64,000 nt of DNA from Castellaniella hirudinis (GTDB lineage: Bacteria; Pseudomonadota; Gammaproteobacteria; Burkholderiales; Burkholderiaceae_B). The notes below the pieces were generated by a model. It was not told where the DNA came from. It worked only from the letters and a program-made list of their open reading frames with translations, and did no database searches. The position numbers and the translations under genes were made by a program. The stretch spans positions 186,001 through 250,000 of the forward strand of contig NZ_JBHSDY010000005.1 in NCBI RefSeq assembly GCF_042651965.1, written 5' to 3'. This document shows, piece by piece, positions 44,967 to 53,494 of the stretch (the first letter of the stretch is position 1; the number at the start of each line of letters is the position of its first letter).

Positions 44967-45605
44967 TCAATCGAGCCGGGTCTTGTCCGGGTAGTCGCAC
45001 AGATCGGCGATCGGACACTGGGGGCATTTCGGTTTGCGGGCCACGCAGACGTAGCGGCCGTGCAGGATCAGCCAGTGGTGGGCGTCCAGCAGGTATTCCT
45101 TCGGCACCCGGCGCAGCAGCGCCTGCTCGACGGCCAGCACGGTCTTGCCCGGGGCGATGCCGGTCCGGTTGGAGACGCGGAAGATGTGCGTGTCCACGGC
45201 CATGGCGGGCTGGCGAAAGGCCGTGTTCAGCACCACGTTGGCGGTCTTGCGGCCGACGCCGGGCAGGGCTTCCAGGTCTTCCCGGCGGTCGGGCACCTGG
45301 CCGCCGTGCCGCTCCAGCAGCAGTTCGCAGGTGCGGATGACGTTGCGCGCCTTGGTCTTGTACAAGCCGATGGTGCGGATCGCTTCGGTCAGTCCTTCGA
45401 CGCCCATCGCCAGCAGGCCTTCGGGGGTGCCGTGTTCGGGAAAGAAGCGGGCTGTGGCCAGATTGACGGAACGGTCGGTCGCCTGGGCCGAGAGCATGAC
45501 GGCCACCAGCAACTGGAAGACGCTGCCGTATTCCAGTTCGGTCCGGGGCGCGGGGTTGGCTTCGCGCAGGCGGCGGAAGCATTCTTCGATGGCGGCGCGT
45601 TTCAT
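44967..45605 (-). CDS. nth: Endonuclease III (DNA glycosylase/AP lyase)
   Basis: A 212-residue base-excision repair enzyme for oxidised pyrimidines. The helix-hairpin-helix LPGVGRKTANVVL carries the catalytic Lys, AVDTHIFRV the catalytic Asp, and the C-terminal CVARKPKCPQCPIADLC is the C-x6-C-x2-C-x5-C 4Fe-4S site. It overlaps the rnfB stop by 4 bases, a neighbourhood common in beta- and gammaproteobacteria. Confidence 0.97.
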   Translation of the reverse strand: MKRAAIEECFRRLREANPAPRTELEYGSVFQLLVAVMLSAQATDRSVNLATARFFPEHGTPEGLLAMGVEGLTEAIRTIGLYKTKARNVIRTCELLLERHGGQVPDRREDLEALPGVGRKTANVVLNTAFRQPAMAVDTHIFRVSNRTGIAPGKTVLAVEQALLRRVPKEYLLDAHHWLILHGRYVCVARKPKCPQCPIADLCDYPDKTRLD

Positions 45606-46210
45606 GGGCGTCGGGCGCGTGCCCGGGCCAGGGCCTGGGCGATGCGATCCTGTTTGTCGTGGGGGGCGGGGGCGGCCAGAACGGGCTTGTTGGCCAGGGT
45701 GCGCGCGGCGGGGCCGGCGGCCTCGTCATGGCGCGCCTGCAGCCGTGCGTTGCGGGCCTGGTAGCGTGCGCGGGCGGCGTCCGCGTCGTCGGCCGTCCAG
45801 TCGCGGCCGGCGGGGATCATGGCGATGCAGTCCACCGGACAGGGCGCCACGCAGCGTTCGCAGCCGGTGCAGTCGGCCTCGATGACGGTGTGCATGCACT
45901 GGTTGGCCCCGAGGATGGCGTCCACCGGACAGGCCTGGATGCACAGGGTGCAGCCGATGCAGTGGGCCTCGTCGATGATCGCCACGTGAAAGGGCTGATG
46001 CGTGCCGCAGGCCGGGTCCAGGGGGCGGATCGGGCGGTCCAGCGTCTCTGCCAGGGCCTGGATGACGCGCGGCCCGCCGGGCGGACAGCGGTTGACGTCG
46101 GCTGCGCCTTCGGCCATGGCCTGGGCGTAGGGGCGGCAGCCGTCATAGCCGCATTGCGTGCATTGGGTCTGCGGCAGCAGGGCGTCGAGGGTGTCGGTCA
46201 GTGTGGGCAC
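45602..46210 (-). CDS. rnfB: RnfB/RsxB-like ferredoxin protein, short soluble form
   Basis: About 202 residues from a GTG start at 46210 (VPTLTDTLDALLPQTQ). It has the first Fe-S motif CTQCGYDGCRPYAQAMAEG then NRCPPGG, and two 4Fe-4S ferredoxin motifs (CIGCTLCIQACPVDA, CTGCERCVAPCPVDC). The N-terminal membrane helix of E. coli RsxB is absent, and no other rnf gene is here. It may donate electrons, perhaps in Fe-S or Nth maintenance (inference). The frame is open to an ATG at 46267, but those codons cross a perfect hairpin and look non-coding; no start has a good ribosome site. Confidence 0.85.
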   Translation of the reverse strand: MPTLTDTLDALLPQTQCTQCGYDGCRPYAQAMAEGAADVNRCPPGGPRVIQALAETLDRPIRPLDPACGTHQPFHVAIIDEAHCIGCTLCIQACPVDAILGANQCMHTVIEADCTGCERCVAPCPVDCIAMIPAGRDWTADDADAARARYQARNARLQARHDEAAGPAARTLANKPVLAAPAPHDKQDRIAQALARARARRP

Positions 46211-46227
46211 GGCAGTGGAAATGCACA

Positions 46228-46250
46228 GGGGACGGTTGCAAACCGTCCCC
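46228..46250 (-). terminator. Perfect 10-bp hairpin between phaZ and rnfB
   Basis: GGGGACGGTT and AACCGTCCCC flank loop GCA. It is about 105 bp past the phaZ stop and just before rnfB. There is no T-run, so it may be a Rho-assisted terminator, an mRNA end protector or a dispersed palindromic element. Confidence 0.45.
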
Positions 46251-46355
46251 CGGAAACGGGCTTGCATTCAACCAGATCACGTCGTTGGTTCGCCTCGCCG
46301 TGCAAGAGCACTGTCTTCGGCTTCCCGCCTCGTGCTCCAGCTGAATGCAGGCCCG

Positions 46356-47573
46356 TTAAGCATGAGCGCGGATAAAAGAAGAAATTTTAGGACAGATCTG
46401 CTGGCGCCAGCGTCGTCCGGAGAAAATGCCGTAGTGGCCGCAGTTGGCGGCGGTGTGGATTTCACGCATGGACGGGGACAGGTTGGCGCACAGCTCGTGG
46501 GCGGCGTGCGTCTGGCCCTGGCCGGAAATGTCGTCCAGTTCGCCTTCGATGGTCAGCAGGGCGGTCTTGCGGATGGCAGAGGGAGTGACCAGTTCGCCGT
46601 CGACCGTCCAGGTGCCGCGCGGCAGGCGGAATTCCTGGAAGACGGTGCGGATGGTGTCCAGGTAGAACTGCGCCGGCATGTCCAGCACGGCGTTGTATTC
46701 GTCGTAGAAGCGGCGGTGTGCTTCGGCGTCGCTGTCGTCACCGCGCAGCAGATGCAGATAGAAATCGTAGTGGGATTTCACGTGCCGGTCCGGGTTCATG
46801 GCGACGAAGCCGGCATGCTGCAGGAATCCGGGGTAGACCAGACGGCCGGCGCCCGGGTAGCGGGGCGGCACCCGATGGATCACGGTGTTCTCGAACCATT
46901 CGTAGGGTTTGGTCATGGCCAGGCGATTGACCTGGGTGGGCGATTTGCGCGTGTCGATGGGGCCGCCCATCATGGTCATGCTGCGCGGCTGACAGGGGTC
47001 ATTGGCGGCGGCCAGCAGAGAGATTGCGGCCAGGACCGGCACCGTGGGCTGGCAGACCGAGATCACATGGGTGTCGGGGCCCAGGTGGCGCAGGAAGGTC
47101 TGGACGTAGCGGACGTAGTCGTCCAGGCCGAAGGTGCCTTCGGAAGCCGGCACCATGCGCGCGTCGATCCAGTCGGTGACGTAGACCTCGTGGTCGGGCA
47201 GCAGGGCGCGCACCGTGTCGCGCAGCAGAGTGGCGTGGTGTCCGGACAGAGGCGCCACCAGCAGCACCTGTGGATCCTGGCGGCGGGTGTCGCGGCGGAA
47301 ATGCACCAGGCGGCAGAAGGGCTGGGCCAGGGCGATGTCCTCGGTCACGGCGACTTCGCGTCCGCCGATCTGGGTGGTGGGCAGGTTCCAGTCCGGCTTT
47401 TCGTAGTCCTTGCCCACGCGGTGGGCCAGCTCGTAGGCGGCGGCGAACTGCCGCGACAACGGAGTGTAGGCCAGGGGGCTGTAGGGATTGGAGAACAGTT
47501 GTGAACCGGTTTCAGTGAAAGCCGTGAAAGGGGCCAGGATTGAGCGTTGAAGCTCGTGCAAGTCATACAGCAT
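46356..47573 (-). CDS. phaZ: Intracellular poly(3-hydroxybutyrate) depolymerase
   Basis: A 405-residue alpha/beta hydrolase-like depolymerase that degrades storage PHB. The nucleophile is a cysteine, Cys174 in ISVCQPTVP, as in Ralstonia PhaZa1, not the serine of secreted depolymerases. HRDT-like neighbours and a C-terminal His in AANCGHYGIFSG complete the likely triad. It has no signal peptide, in keeping with an intracellular granule-bound enzyme. The 283-bp gap upstream contains a small palindrome but no known PhaR motif that I can see. Confidence 0.92.
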   Translation of the reverse strand: MLYDLHELQRSILAPFTAFTETGSQLFSNPYSPLAYTPLSRQFAAAYELAHRVGKDYEKPDWNLPTTQIGGREVAVTEDIALAQPFCRLVHFRRDTRRQDPQVLLVAPLSGHHATLLRDTVRALLPDHEVYVTDWIDARMVPASEGTFGLDDYVRYVQTFLRHLGPDTHVISVCQPTVPVLAAISLLAAANDPCQPRSMTMMGGPIDTRKSPTQVNRLAMTKPYEWFENTVIHRVPPRYPGAGRLVYPGFLQHAGFVAMNPDRHVKSHYDFYLHLLRGDDSDAEAHRRFYDEYNAVLDMPAQFYLDTIRTVFQEFRLPRGTWTVDGELVTPSAIRKTALLTIEGELDDISGQGQTHAAHELCANLSPSMREIHTAANCGHYGIFSGRRWRQQICPKISSFIRAHA

Positions 47574-47680
47574 GGGTAGGCGTTCCCGTCGGTCTGGTCC
47601 GGCGCACGTCGCACGCCGAAGTATCGGTCATCTGGACCTAAAGTACTGGTAATCGTGACAGGGCGCTACCGTAATTTCCC

Positions 47681-47697
47681 GTATATCGAACATATAC
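47681..47697. promoter_or_regulatory. Small palindrome upstream of phaZ
   Basis: GTATAT-CGAAC-ATATAC lies 108 bp before the phaZ start in an AT-richer stretch. It may mark an operator. Elsewhere in the 47574-47856 gap, CAGACGGAT occurs twice (about 47717 and 47770); nothing further was recognised. Confidence 0.3.
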
Positions 47698-47856
47698 CGT
47701 TCGAATGTGGGTTTTTGCAGACGGATCATTAAGAACCGTCATGAATCGTCAGGAACAGACCGTTACAGACGGATTGCGAAGGTCTCATGATCGACCGGCC
47801 CGCGCCGGCCGGGACGGGATCGCGCGTCCGGTGGCGGGCGGGGTCGCCCGCACCGG

Positions 47857-48183
47857 TCAGGGGCGTTCCAGGTATTTGAGTTTGTCGGCCACGCCGTTCC
47901 AGTCGTCGGCGCCGTCCAGCGGGCTGCTGGAGCGGTTGATGGGGCCGAATGAGGGGGTCAGTTCGGCGTTCAGGGCGATGTAATCAATCTGGTCCTGGGG
48001 CACGTCTTCTTCGGCGAAGATGGCGTTGGCCGGGCATTCGGGCACACAGACGGCGCAGTCGATGCATTCTTCGGGGTCGATCACCAGGAAATTCGGCCCC
48101 TCGCGGAAACAGTCTACGGGACAGACATCGACACAGTCGGTGTACTTGCACTTGATACAGTTTTCGGTGACGACGTGGGTCAT
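47857..48183 (-). CDS. fdxA: 7Fe-8S ferredoxin FdxA
   Basis: A 108-residue ferredoxin. The first cluster motif CIKCKYTDCVDVCPVDCF has the extra spacing of a 3Fe-4S site and the second, CIDCAVCVPECPANAIF, is a 4Fe-4S site. The C-terminal extension (about 65-108) is normal for this family. It is a small soluble electron carrier. The start at 48183 is clear. Confidence 0.96.
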   Translation of the reverse strand: MTHVVTENCIKCKYTDCVDVCPVDCFREGPNFLVIDPEECIDCAVCVPECPANAIFAEEDVPQDQIDYIALNAELTPSFGPINRSSSPLDGADDWNGVADKLKYLERP

Positions 48184-48297
48184 GAGGGTGCTCCGGGCTT
48201 GCAGACAAAGACCCTTGAAAACGGGCCAATCAGGATTTTACCGAATTTATCCGGGAGAACCCGGAGAGCCCGTGTGCACGACGTGGATGAGTCCGGA

Positions 48298-48327
48298 CAT
48301 AGGACAGTCCCTGCGGACTGTCCTATG
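48298..48327. repeat. 13-bp-stem hairpin
   Basis: CATAGGACAGTCC and GGACTGTCCTATG are perfect complements around loop CTGC. It directly precedes, and by 8 bases overlaps, the first 67-bp repeat unit. It may be a terminator of the flavodoxin gene on the minus strand or part of the same dispersed-element array. Confidence 0.65.
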
Positions 48328-48453
48328 CCTGACGAATCCGACCGGCCTGCAGGCCGGGAGGTGGAGAGATGTCGCAATTGACACTGGTCCTATGCCTGAC
48401 GAATCGGAGCGCCTTGCAAGGCGCGACGTGGAGAGATGTCGCAATTGACAATG
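48320..48453. repeat. Two-copy 67-bp tandem repeat with covarying hairpins
   Basis: Units 48320-48386 and 48387-48453 share the flanks GTCCTATGCCTGACGAATC and GTGGAGAGATGTCGCAATTG. The centre of each is a 16-bp palindrome: CCGGCCTGCAGGCCGG (48342-48357) in unit 1 and GCGCCTTGCAAGGCGC (48409-48424) in unit 2. The arms differ at three pairs, all compensated, so the stem is kept while its sequence changes. The array fills the gap between fdxA and the flavodoxin gene. Confidence 0.8.
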
Positions 48454-48464
48454 GCCCCATACCG

Positions 48465-48968
48465 CTACAGCAGCAACGCCGCCAGCGTGCCGCCCAGTTC
48501 GGTGCCGCGCGCCAGCCAGTCGTCGGGCACGGTCTTGGGGGCCAGAATGGTCTCGGGCGTCTGGGCGTGCATGGGCACGATCAGGGTCGGGGCGACGGCC
48601 TTGAGGCGCCAGCCGGTACAGATGCGTTCCAGTTGCCTGCGGGCGCCTTCGCCGTCGGAACCGGCGGTGATGATGGCGCCGTAAGGCCGGCCATTGATCT
48701 GGTCCAGCACGTGGTAGTAGGTGCGGTCCAGGCATTCCTTCATGGCGCCGCTGAGCGCCGCCAGGTTTTCCGGTGCCGCAAACAGGTAGCCGTCGGCGGC
48801 GAGCAGGTTCTCGGTCCGCACGGTGTCGGCGGGGCGGATCTGCAGGTCGAAGCGGTCGGTCGCCCCGAGTTCGTCGGCCACGGCCTGGGCGCCGATGGCG
48901 GCGGCCCGGGCCATGTGCAGTGCGGCGCCGGTGCGGGAATGCCAGATGATCAGCAGTTGGGTCGTCAT
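48465..48968 (-). CDS. Flavodoxin-family protein (FMN-dependent oxidoreductase)
   Basis: A 167-residue flavodoxin-like protein: phosphate-loop LIIWHSRTGAALHMARAA, DGYLFAAPENLAALSGAMKECLDRTYY, and AIITAGSDGEGARRQ. It probably binds FMN and acts as a quinone or electron-transfer reductase. MTTQLLIIW at 48968 is the natural start; the ORF has 11 further upstream codons. It is divergent from relA. Confidence 0.85.
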   Translation of the reverse strand: MTTQLLIIWHSRTGAALHMARAAAIGAQAVADELGATDRFDLQIRPADTVRTENLLAADGYLFAAPENLAALSGAMKECLDRTYYHVLDQINGRPYGAIITAGSDGEGARRQLERICTGWRLKAVAPTLIVPMHAQTPETILAPKTVPDDWLARGTELGGTLAALLL

Positions 48969-49080
48969 GAAGATTGTTTGCGCGGAGCCAGGCTCACTCA
49001 CTCAATCAAGTAGTATAGAGGCTCCAAGTCTGAAGGCTTGAACTCGGTTCCCCAGGCCCCGTTTTTCCCGATCCGGCATC

Positions 49081-51276
49081 ATGAGTGTCCCCCCGCAGCC
49101 CGTTTCCGCAGATCCCTTCGGCCCCGAGTGGTTCCAGACCGCACGCGGCGGGCTGGACGACGCCGACGCGGCCATCCTGCAACAGGCGGCCGACTGGGTG
49201 CGCGAGCCCCTGCGCGATGCGCGGGCCAGCACGGGCGAGGCGCTGGATGCGCATGCCGCCGCCGTGGTCCTGATCCTGCGCGACCTGGATACGGACGCGG
49301 CCACCCGCGCGGCAGCCCTGCTGGCCGTGCAGCCGGTGCCGGCGGGCGAGGTGTCGCGCACCGACCCGCTGCGCAAGGCCTTTGGCGCCGAAATCACCAC
49401 CCTGGTCCAGGGCGTGCGCGCCCTGCTGCGTCTGGGCGCCGTCGCAGGCCGGGCGGGTGACGGTTCCGGCGCCGACCAGAAGGAAATGCAGCGCAAGATG
49501 CTGCTGGCCATGGCGGCAGACCTGCGCATCGTGCTGATGCGGCTGGCGTCCCGCCTGCAGTCGCTGCGCTGGCATGCCGCCAGCCGCACGCCCTGCCCGC
49601 CGGAATTCGCCCGGGAAACCATGGCGCTGTACACGCCGCTGGCCAACCGCCTGGGGATCTGGCAGCTGAAATGGGAAATGGAGGATCTGTCTTTCCGTTT
49701 CCTCGAACCGGATACCTACAAGACCATCGCCAGGCAACTGGAGGAAAAACGCACCGAACGCGAGACCTTCATCGAGGACGTGATGGCGCGCTTGCAGGCG
49801 GCGCTGGCCGAGGCCGGCATCCGGGCCGAACTCAGCGGCCGGCCCAAGCACATCTACAGCATCTGGAACAAGATGCGCATCAAGCACCTGGAATTCCGCC
49901 AGTTGTTCGACCTGCGCGCCTTGCGGGTGATCGTCGAGGACGAGCGGGCCTGCTACGCCGCGCTGGCCCTGGTGCATGCGATGTGGACGCCGGTGCCCGA
50001 GGAATTCGACGACTACATCGCCCGGCCCAAGCCCAACGGCTACCGTTCTCTGCACACCGTGGTGGCCGACGCCGAAGGCCGGGCCTTCGAGGTCCAGATC
50101 CGCACCCGCGACATGCATCATTTCGCCGAATACGGGATGGCGGCCCACTGGCGCTACAAAGAAGCCGGCGCCCGGGGCGGCCAGGTGTCGGCCGCCGGGG
50201 AATACGATCAGAAGATCGCCTGGATGCGCCAACTGCTGTCCTGGAAGGACGAAGGCGGCGCGGCGCCCGCGCCCGAGGCGCAGCCGGATGCGCGCATCTA
50301 CGTGATGACGCCCCAGGCGCGCGTGCTGGAGTTGCCCGCCGGCGCTACGCCAGTGGATTTCGCCTACCTGCTGCACACCGATCTGGGCCACCGCTGCCGG
50401 GGCGCCCGGGTGGACGGTCAGATCGTGCCGCTGTCTACGCCTCTGCGCACGGGCCAGACCGTGGAGATCACCGCCGCCAAGTCCGGCGGCCCCTCGCGCG
50501 ACTGGCTCAATACCCAGTTGGGCTATCTGGCCAGCCCGCGTGCGCGGGCCAAGGTCCGGGCCTGGTTCAACGCGGTCGAACTGCAGCAGCGCATCGCCCA
50601 GGGCCAGACCCTGGTCGAAAAAGAACTGCAGCGCCTGGGCCGCACCGCCGTCAACCAGGAGCACCTGGCCCAGCAACTGGGTTTCGCCCGCGCCGACGAC
50701 CTGTACGTCGCGGCGGCCAAGGAAGAATTCAGCCTGCGGCAGATCGACCATGTCCTGCGCGACCCCGAACCGGCGCGCGAGCAGCCCGACGAGGCGCGTG
50801 TCTACGCCAGCGATGCCGGCAGCGTCGCCCGCACGGGCAAGAGCGGGGTGCTGGTGGTCGGGGTCGATTCCCTGATGACGCAACTGGCGCGCTGCTGCCG
50901 GCCCGTGCCGCCCGATGCCATCGAGGGTTTCGTCACGCGGGGCCGGGGGGTGTCGATCCACCGCCGCGATTGCGCATCCTGGGCGGCCCTGGCGCAGCGC
51001 CACCCGGAACGCTGCATCGAAGTCGACTGGGGCCAGACCGGCCAGACCATGTATCCCGTGGACCTGAGCATCCACGCCCAGGACCGTCCCAATCTGCTGC
51101 GCGACCTGTCCGAAGTCTTCGCGCGCCTGCGGCTGCGGGTGGTGCGCGTCACGACCCACAGCCGCCGCTCTCTGGCGCATATGGTGTTCACCGTCGAGGT
51201 GCGTGACGGCGAGCAGATCCGCCAGGCGCTGGCCGCCGTCAATGAACTGCCCGGGGTCCAGGCCGGGCGGCAGTAA
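49081..51276 (+). CDS. relA: (p)ppGpp synthetase RelA
   Basis: A 731-residue RelA/SpoT homologue making (p)ppGpp on stalled ribosomes. The N-terminal HD-like region lacks the catalytic His-Asp motif (LLAVQPVPAGEV stands where AALLHDVVEDT is expected), so it should not hydrolyse ppGpp. Synthetase domain (about 240-350; GRPKHIYSIWNKM, FDDYIARPKPNGYRSLHTVV), TGS domain (about 400-460; VMTPQARVLELPAGATPVDFAYLLH), zinc-finger/RIS region and C-terminal ACT domain follow. ATG at 49081. Confidence 0.95.
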   Translation: MSVPPQPVSADPFGPEWFQTARGGLDDADAAILQQAADWVREPLRDARASTGEALDAHAAAVVLILRDLDTDAATRAAALLAVQPVPAGEVSRTDPLRKAFGAEITTLVQGVRALLRLGAVAGRAGDGSGADQKEMQRKMLLAMAADLRIVLMRLASRLQSLRWHAASRTPCPPEFARETMALYTPLANRLGIWQLKWEMEDLSFRFLEPDTYKTIARQLEEKRTERETFIEDVMARLQAALAEAGIRAELSGRPKHIYSIWNKMRIKHLEFRQLFDLRALRVIVEDERACYAALALVHAMWTPVPEEFDDYIARPKPNGYRSLHTVVADAEGRAFEVQIRTRDMHHFAEYGMAAHWRYKEAGARGGQVSAAGEYDQKIAWMRQLLSWKDEGGAAPAPEAQPDARIYVMTPQARVLELPAGATPVDFAYLLHTDLGHRCRGARVDGQIVPLSTPLRTGQTVEITAAKSGGPSRDWLNTQLGYLASPRARAKVRAWFNAVELQQRIAQGQTLVEKELQRLGRTAVNQEHLAQQLGFARADDLYVAAAKEEFSLRQIDHVLRDPEPAREQPDEARVYASDAGSVARTGKSGVLVVGVDSLMTQLARCCRPVPPDAIEGFVTRGRGVSIHRRDCASWAALAQRHPERCIEVDWGQTGQTMYPVDLSIHAQDRPNLLRDLSEVFARLRLRVVRVTTHSRRSLAHMVFTVEVRDGEQIRQALAAVNELPGVQAGRQ

Positions 51277-51294
51277 ACAGGCCTGGTCATGCGC

Positions 51295-51355
51295 GCGACG
51301 GGCAGCCCCCAGCGTGAATTCCCCCTTGGGGGGACGGCGCGCAGCGCCAAGGGGG
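51295..51355. repeat. GC-rich palindromic intergenic repeat, copy C (relA-trpB)
   Basis: GGCAGCCCCCAGCGTG precedes a CCCCCTTGGGGGG palindrome (around 51329-51341), then GCGCAGCGCCAAGGGGGCG. It is related to copies A and B but rearranged. It lies between the relA stop and the trpB promoter and could terminate relA transcription. Confidence 0.5.
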
Positions 51356-51373
51356 CGCCAGGCGGGGCAGGAC

Positions 51374-51382
51374 TGCTAAAAT
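51374..51382 (+). promoter_or_regulatory. Extended -10 promoter of trpB-trpA-accD
   Basis: TGCTAAAAT is an extended -10 (TGnTAnAAT-like) about 60 bp before the trpB TTG at 51443. Transcription from here would start near 51389, which argues against the alternative upstream TTG start. No trp attenuator or leader peptide is visible in the short leader. Confidence 0.5.
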
Positions 51383-51442
51383 GCTTGTTTGGCCCGTGCG
51401 TCCGCCCCAGAATCCGGCGGCGCCTTTGATGCGAGACTGGAC

Positions 51443-52642
51443 TTGAAACCCTATCATCTGCCGGATGCCCGGGGGCATTTCGGGAAGTTCGGCGGTTCAT
51501 TCGTCGCCGAAACGCTGGTGCATGCTCTGGACGCTCTGCGTGACGCCTACGAGCGCTATCGCGACGACCCCGAATTCCAGCGCGAATTCGCCTATGAACT
51601 GGAACACTTCGTCGGCCGGCCCAGCCCGGTCTACCATGCCCGGCGCTGGTCCGAGCAACTGGGCGGCGCGCAGATCTGGTTCAAGCGCGAAGACCTGAAC
51701 CACACCGGCGCCCACAAGGTCAACAACTGCATCGGCCAGGCCCTGCTCGCCAAGCGCATGGGCAAGCCGCGCGTGATCGCTGAAACCGGGGCAGGCCAGC
51801 ACGGCGTGGCCACGGCCACCGTGGCCGCCCGCTACGGCATGGAATGCGTGGTCTACATGGGCAGCGAGGACGTGCGCCGTCAGGCGTCCAACGTCTACCG
51901 CATGAAGCTGCTGGGCGCCACGGTGGTGCCCGTCGAATCGGGCTCGCGCACCCTGAAGGACGCCCTGAACGAAGCCATGCGCGACTGGGTCACCAATGTG
52001 GAAGACACCTTCTACATCATCGGCACCGTCGCCGGTCCCGAGCCCTACCCCCGCATGGTGCGCGACTTCCAGACCATCATCGGCCGCGAATGCCGCGAAC
52101 AGATGCCGCGCGACGCGGGCCGCCAGCCGGACTACGTGATCGCCGCCGTGGGCGGCGGGTCCAATGCCATCGGCATCTTCCATCCCTACATCGAGGACGA
52201 AGCCGTGCAACTGATCGGCGTCGAAGCCGCCGGCGAGGGCCTGGAGACGGGCCGCCATGCGGCGTCGCTGAACCGCGGCGTGGTCGGGGTGCTGCACGGC
52301 AACCGCACCTATCTGCTGCAGGACGAGCACGGCCAGATCACCGAAACCCACTCCGTGTCCGCCGGCCTGGATTATCCCGGCGTCGGTCCGGAACACGCCT
52401 GGCTGCACGACAGCGGGCGTGCTCAGTACGTGGGCATCACCGACCAGGAAGCCCTGGCCGCGTTCCACGACTGCTGCCGCATCGAAGGCATCATGCCCGC
52501 CCTGGAGTCCTCGCACGCCATCGCGCACGCGGTGAAGCTCGCCCCGACCCTGCCGCGCGACCGGATCATTCTGGTCAATCTGTCCGGCCGGGGCGACAAG
52601 GACATGCATACCGTGGCCGAATACAGCGGCATCACGCTCTAA
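51443..52642 (+). CDS. trpB: Tryptophan synthase beta subunit
   Basis: A 399-residue PLP enzyme joining indole and serine to tryptophan. The PLP Lys92 is in NHTGAHKVNN; GGGSNAIG binds the cofactor phosphate. I place the start at TTG 51443 (MKPYHLPDARGHFGKFGG), which fits the family N-terminus and length. The frame is open to another TTG at 51389 that would add 18 atypical residues and coincide with the likely transcription start. There is no ATG start in frame here, so translation begins at a rare codon either way. Confidence 0.93.
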   Translation: MKPYHLPDARGHFGKFGGSFVAETLVHALDALRDAYERYRDDPEFQREFAYELEHFVGRPSPVYHARRWSEQLGGAQIWFKREDLNHTGAHKVNNCIGQALLAKRMGKPRVIAETGAGQHGVATATVAARYGMECVVYMGSEDVRRQASNVYRMKLLGATVVPVESGSRTLKDALNEAMRDWVTNVEDTFYIIGTVAGPEPYPRMVRDFQTIIGRECREQMPRDAGRQPDYVIAAVGGGSNAIGIFHPYIEDEAVQLIGVEAAGEGLETGRHAASLNRGVVGVLHGNRTYLLQDEHGQITETHSVSAGLDYPGVGPEHAWLHDSGRAQYVGITDQEALAAFHDCCRIEGIMPALESSHAIAHAVKLAPTLPRDRIILVNLSGRGDKDMHTVAEYSGITL

Positions 52643-52661
52643 AGGTTTAGGAACACAAGCC

Positions 52662-53492
52662 ATGACTTCATCGAATGCCCGTCTGGCGGCTCGCTTCGCC
52701 TCCCTGGAGGGACGGGCGGCCTTGATCCCGTACGTGACGGCGGGCGATCCCCTGGTGACATCCACCCCCGCGCTGATGCACGCTCTGGCGGCGGCCGGCG
52801 CCGACGTGATCGAACTCGGCGTGCCGTTCTCCGATCCGATGGCCGACGGCCCGGTGATCCAGCAGGCGGGTGAACGCGCCATTGCAGCGGGCGTCAGCCT
52901 GAGCGCGGTGCTGGACATCGTGGCCGAATTCCGCCGCCAGGACGACACCACGCCGGTCGTGCTGATGGGCTACGCCAACCCCGTCGAATGCATGGGCCAG
53001 GAGGCCTTTGCGCAGCGGGCCGCCCGGGCCGGCGTGGACGGCGTGCTGACCGTGGACTACACGCCCGAGGAATCCGTCGAATTCGCCGCCTTGCTGGGGC
53101 AGTCCGGCCTGGACCCCATCTATCTGCTGGCGCCGACCTCCGTCGATGCCCGCATTCGCGAGGTCGCCCGCCTGGCGCGGGGCTACGTCTATTATGTTTC
53201 GCTCAAGGGCGTGACCGGCGCCGGCCACCTGAACACGGACGACGTGGCGCGCCGCCTGGCGGACATCCGCCGCCACGTCAGCATCCCCGTGGGGGTGGGT
53301 TTCGGCATCCGCGACGCCGAAAGCGCCGCGCGCGTGGCGCAGCATGCCGACGCCGTGGTGATCGGCAGCAAACTCATCCAGATCATCGAGGAAGCATCCC
53401 TGCGCGACGGCCCCCAGGCCGCCATCGGCGCGGCGGCCCAGTGGCTGGCCCAGGTGCGCCAGGCCATCGAACCCATCCGAAAACAAGGCTGA
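52662..53492 (+). CDS. trpA: Tryptophan synthase alpha subunit
   Basis: A 276-residue TIM-barrel lyase that releases indole from indole-glycerol phosphate and channels it to TrpB. The catalytic Glu51 and Asp62 lie in ADVIELGVPFSDPMADGP; phosphate binding is by VGFGIRD. It follows trpB after 19 bp and accD begins 2 bp after its stop. Confidence 0.96.
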   Translation: MTSSNARLAARFASLEGRAALIPYVTAGDPLVTSTPALMHALAAAGADVIELGVPFSDPMADGPVIQQAGERAIAAGVSLSAVLDIVAEFRRQDDTTPVVLMGYANPVECMGQEAFAQRAARAGVDGVLTVDYTPEESVEFAALLGQSGLDPIYLLAPTSVDARIREVARLARGYVYYVSLKGVTGAGHLNTDDVARRLADIRRHVSIPVGVGFGIRDAESAARVAQHADAVVIGSKLIQIIEEASLRDGPQAAIGAAAQWLAQVRQAIEPIRKQG

Positions 53493-53494
53493 CC

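Noticed and set aside
48320..48453. CRISPR array
   Set aside because: Only two units, adjacent with no variable spacer of constant size; the variable part is a palindrome inside the unit. No cas genes are near.
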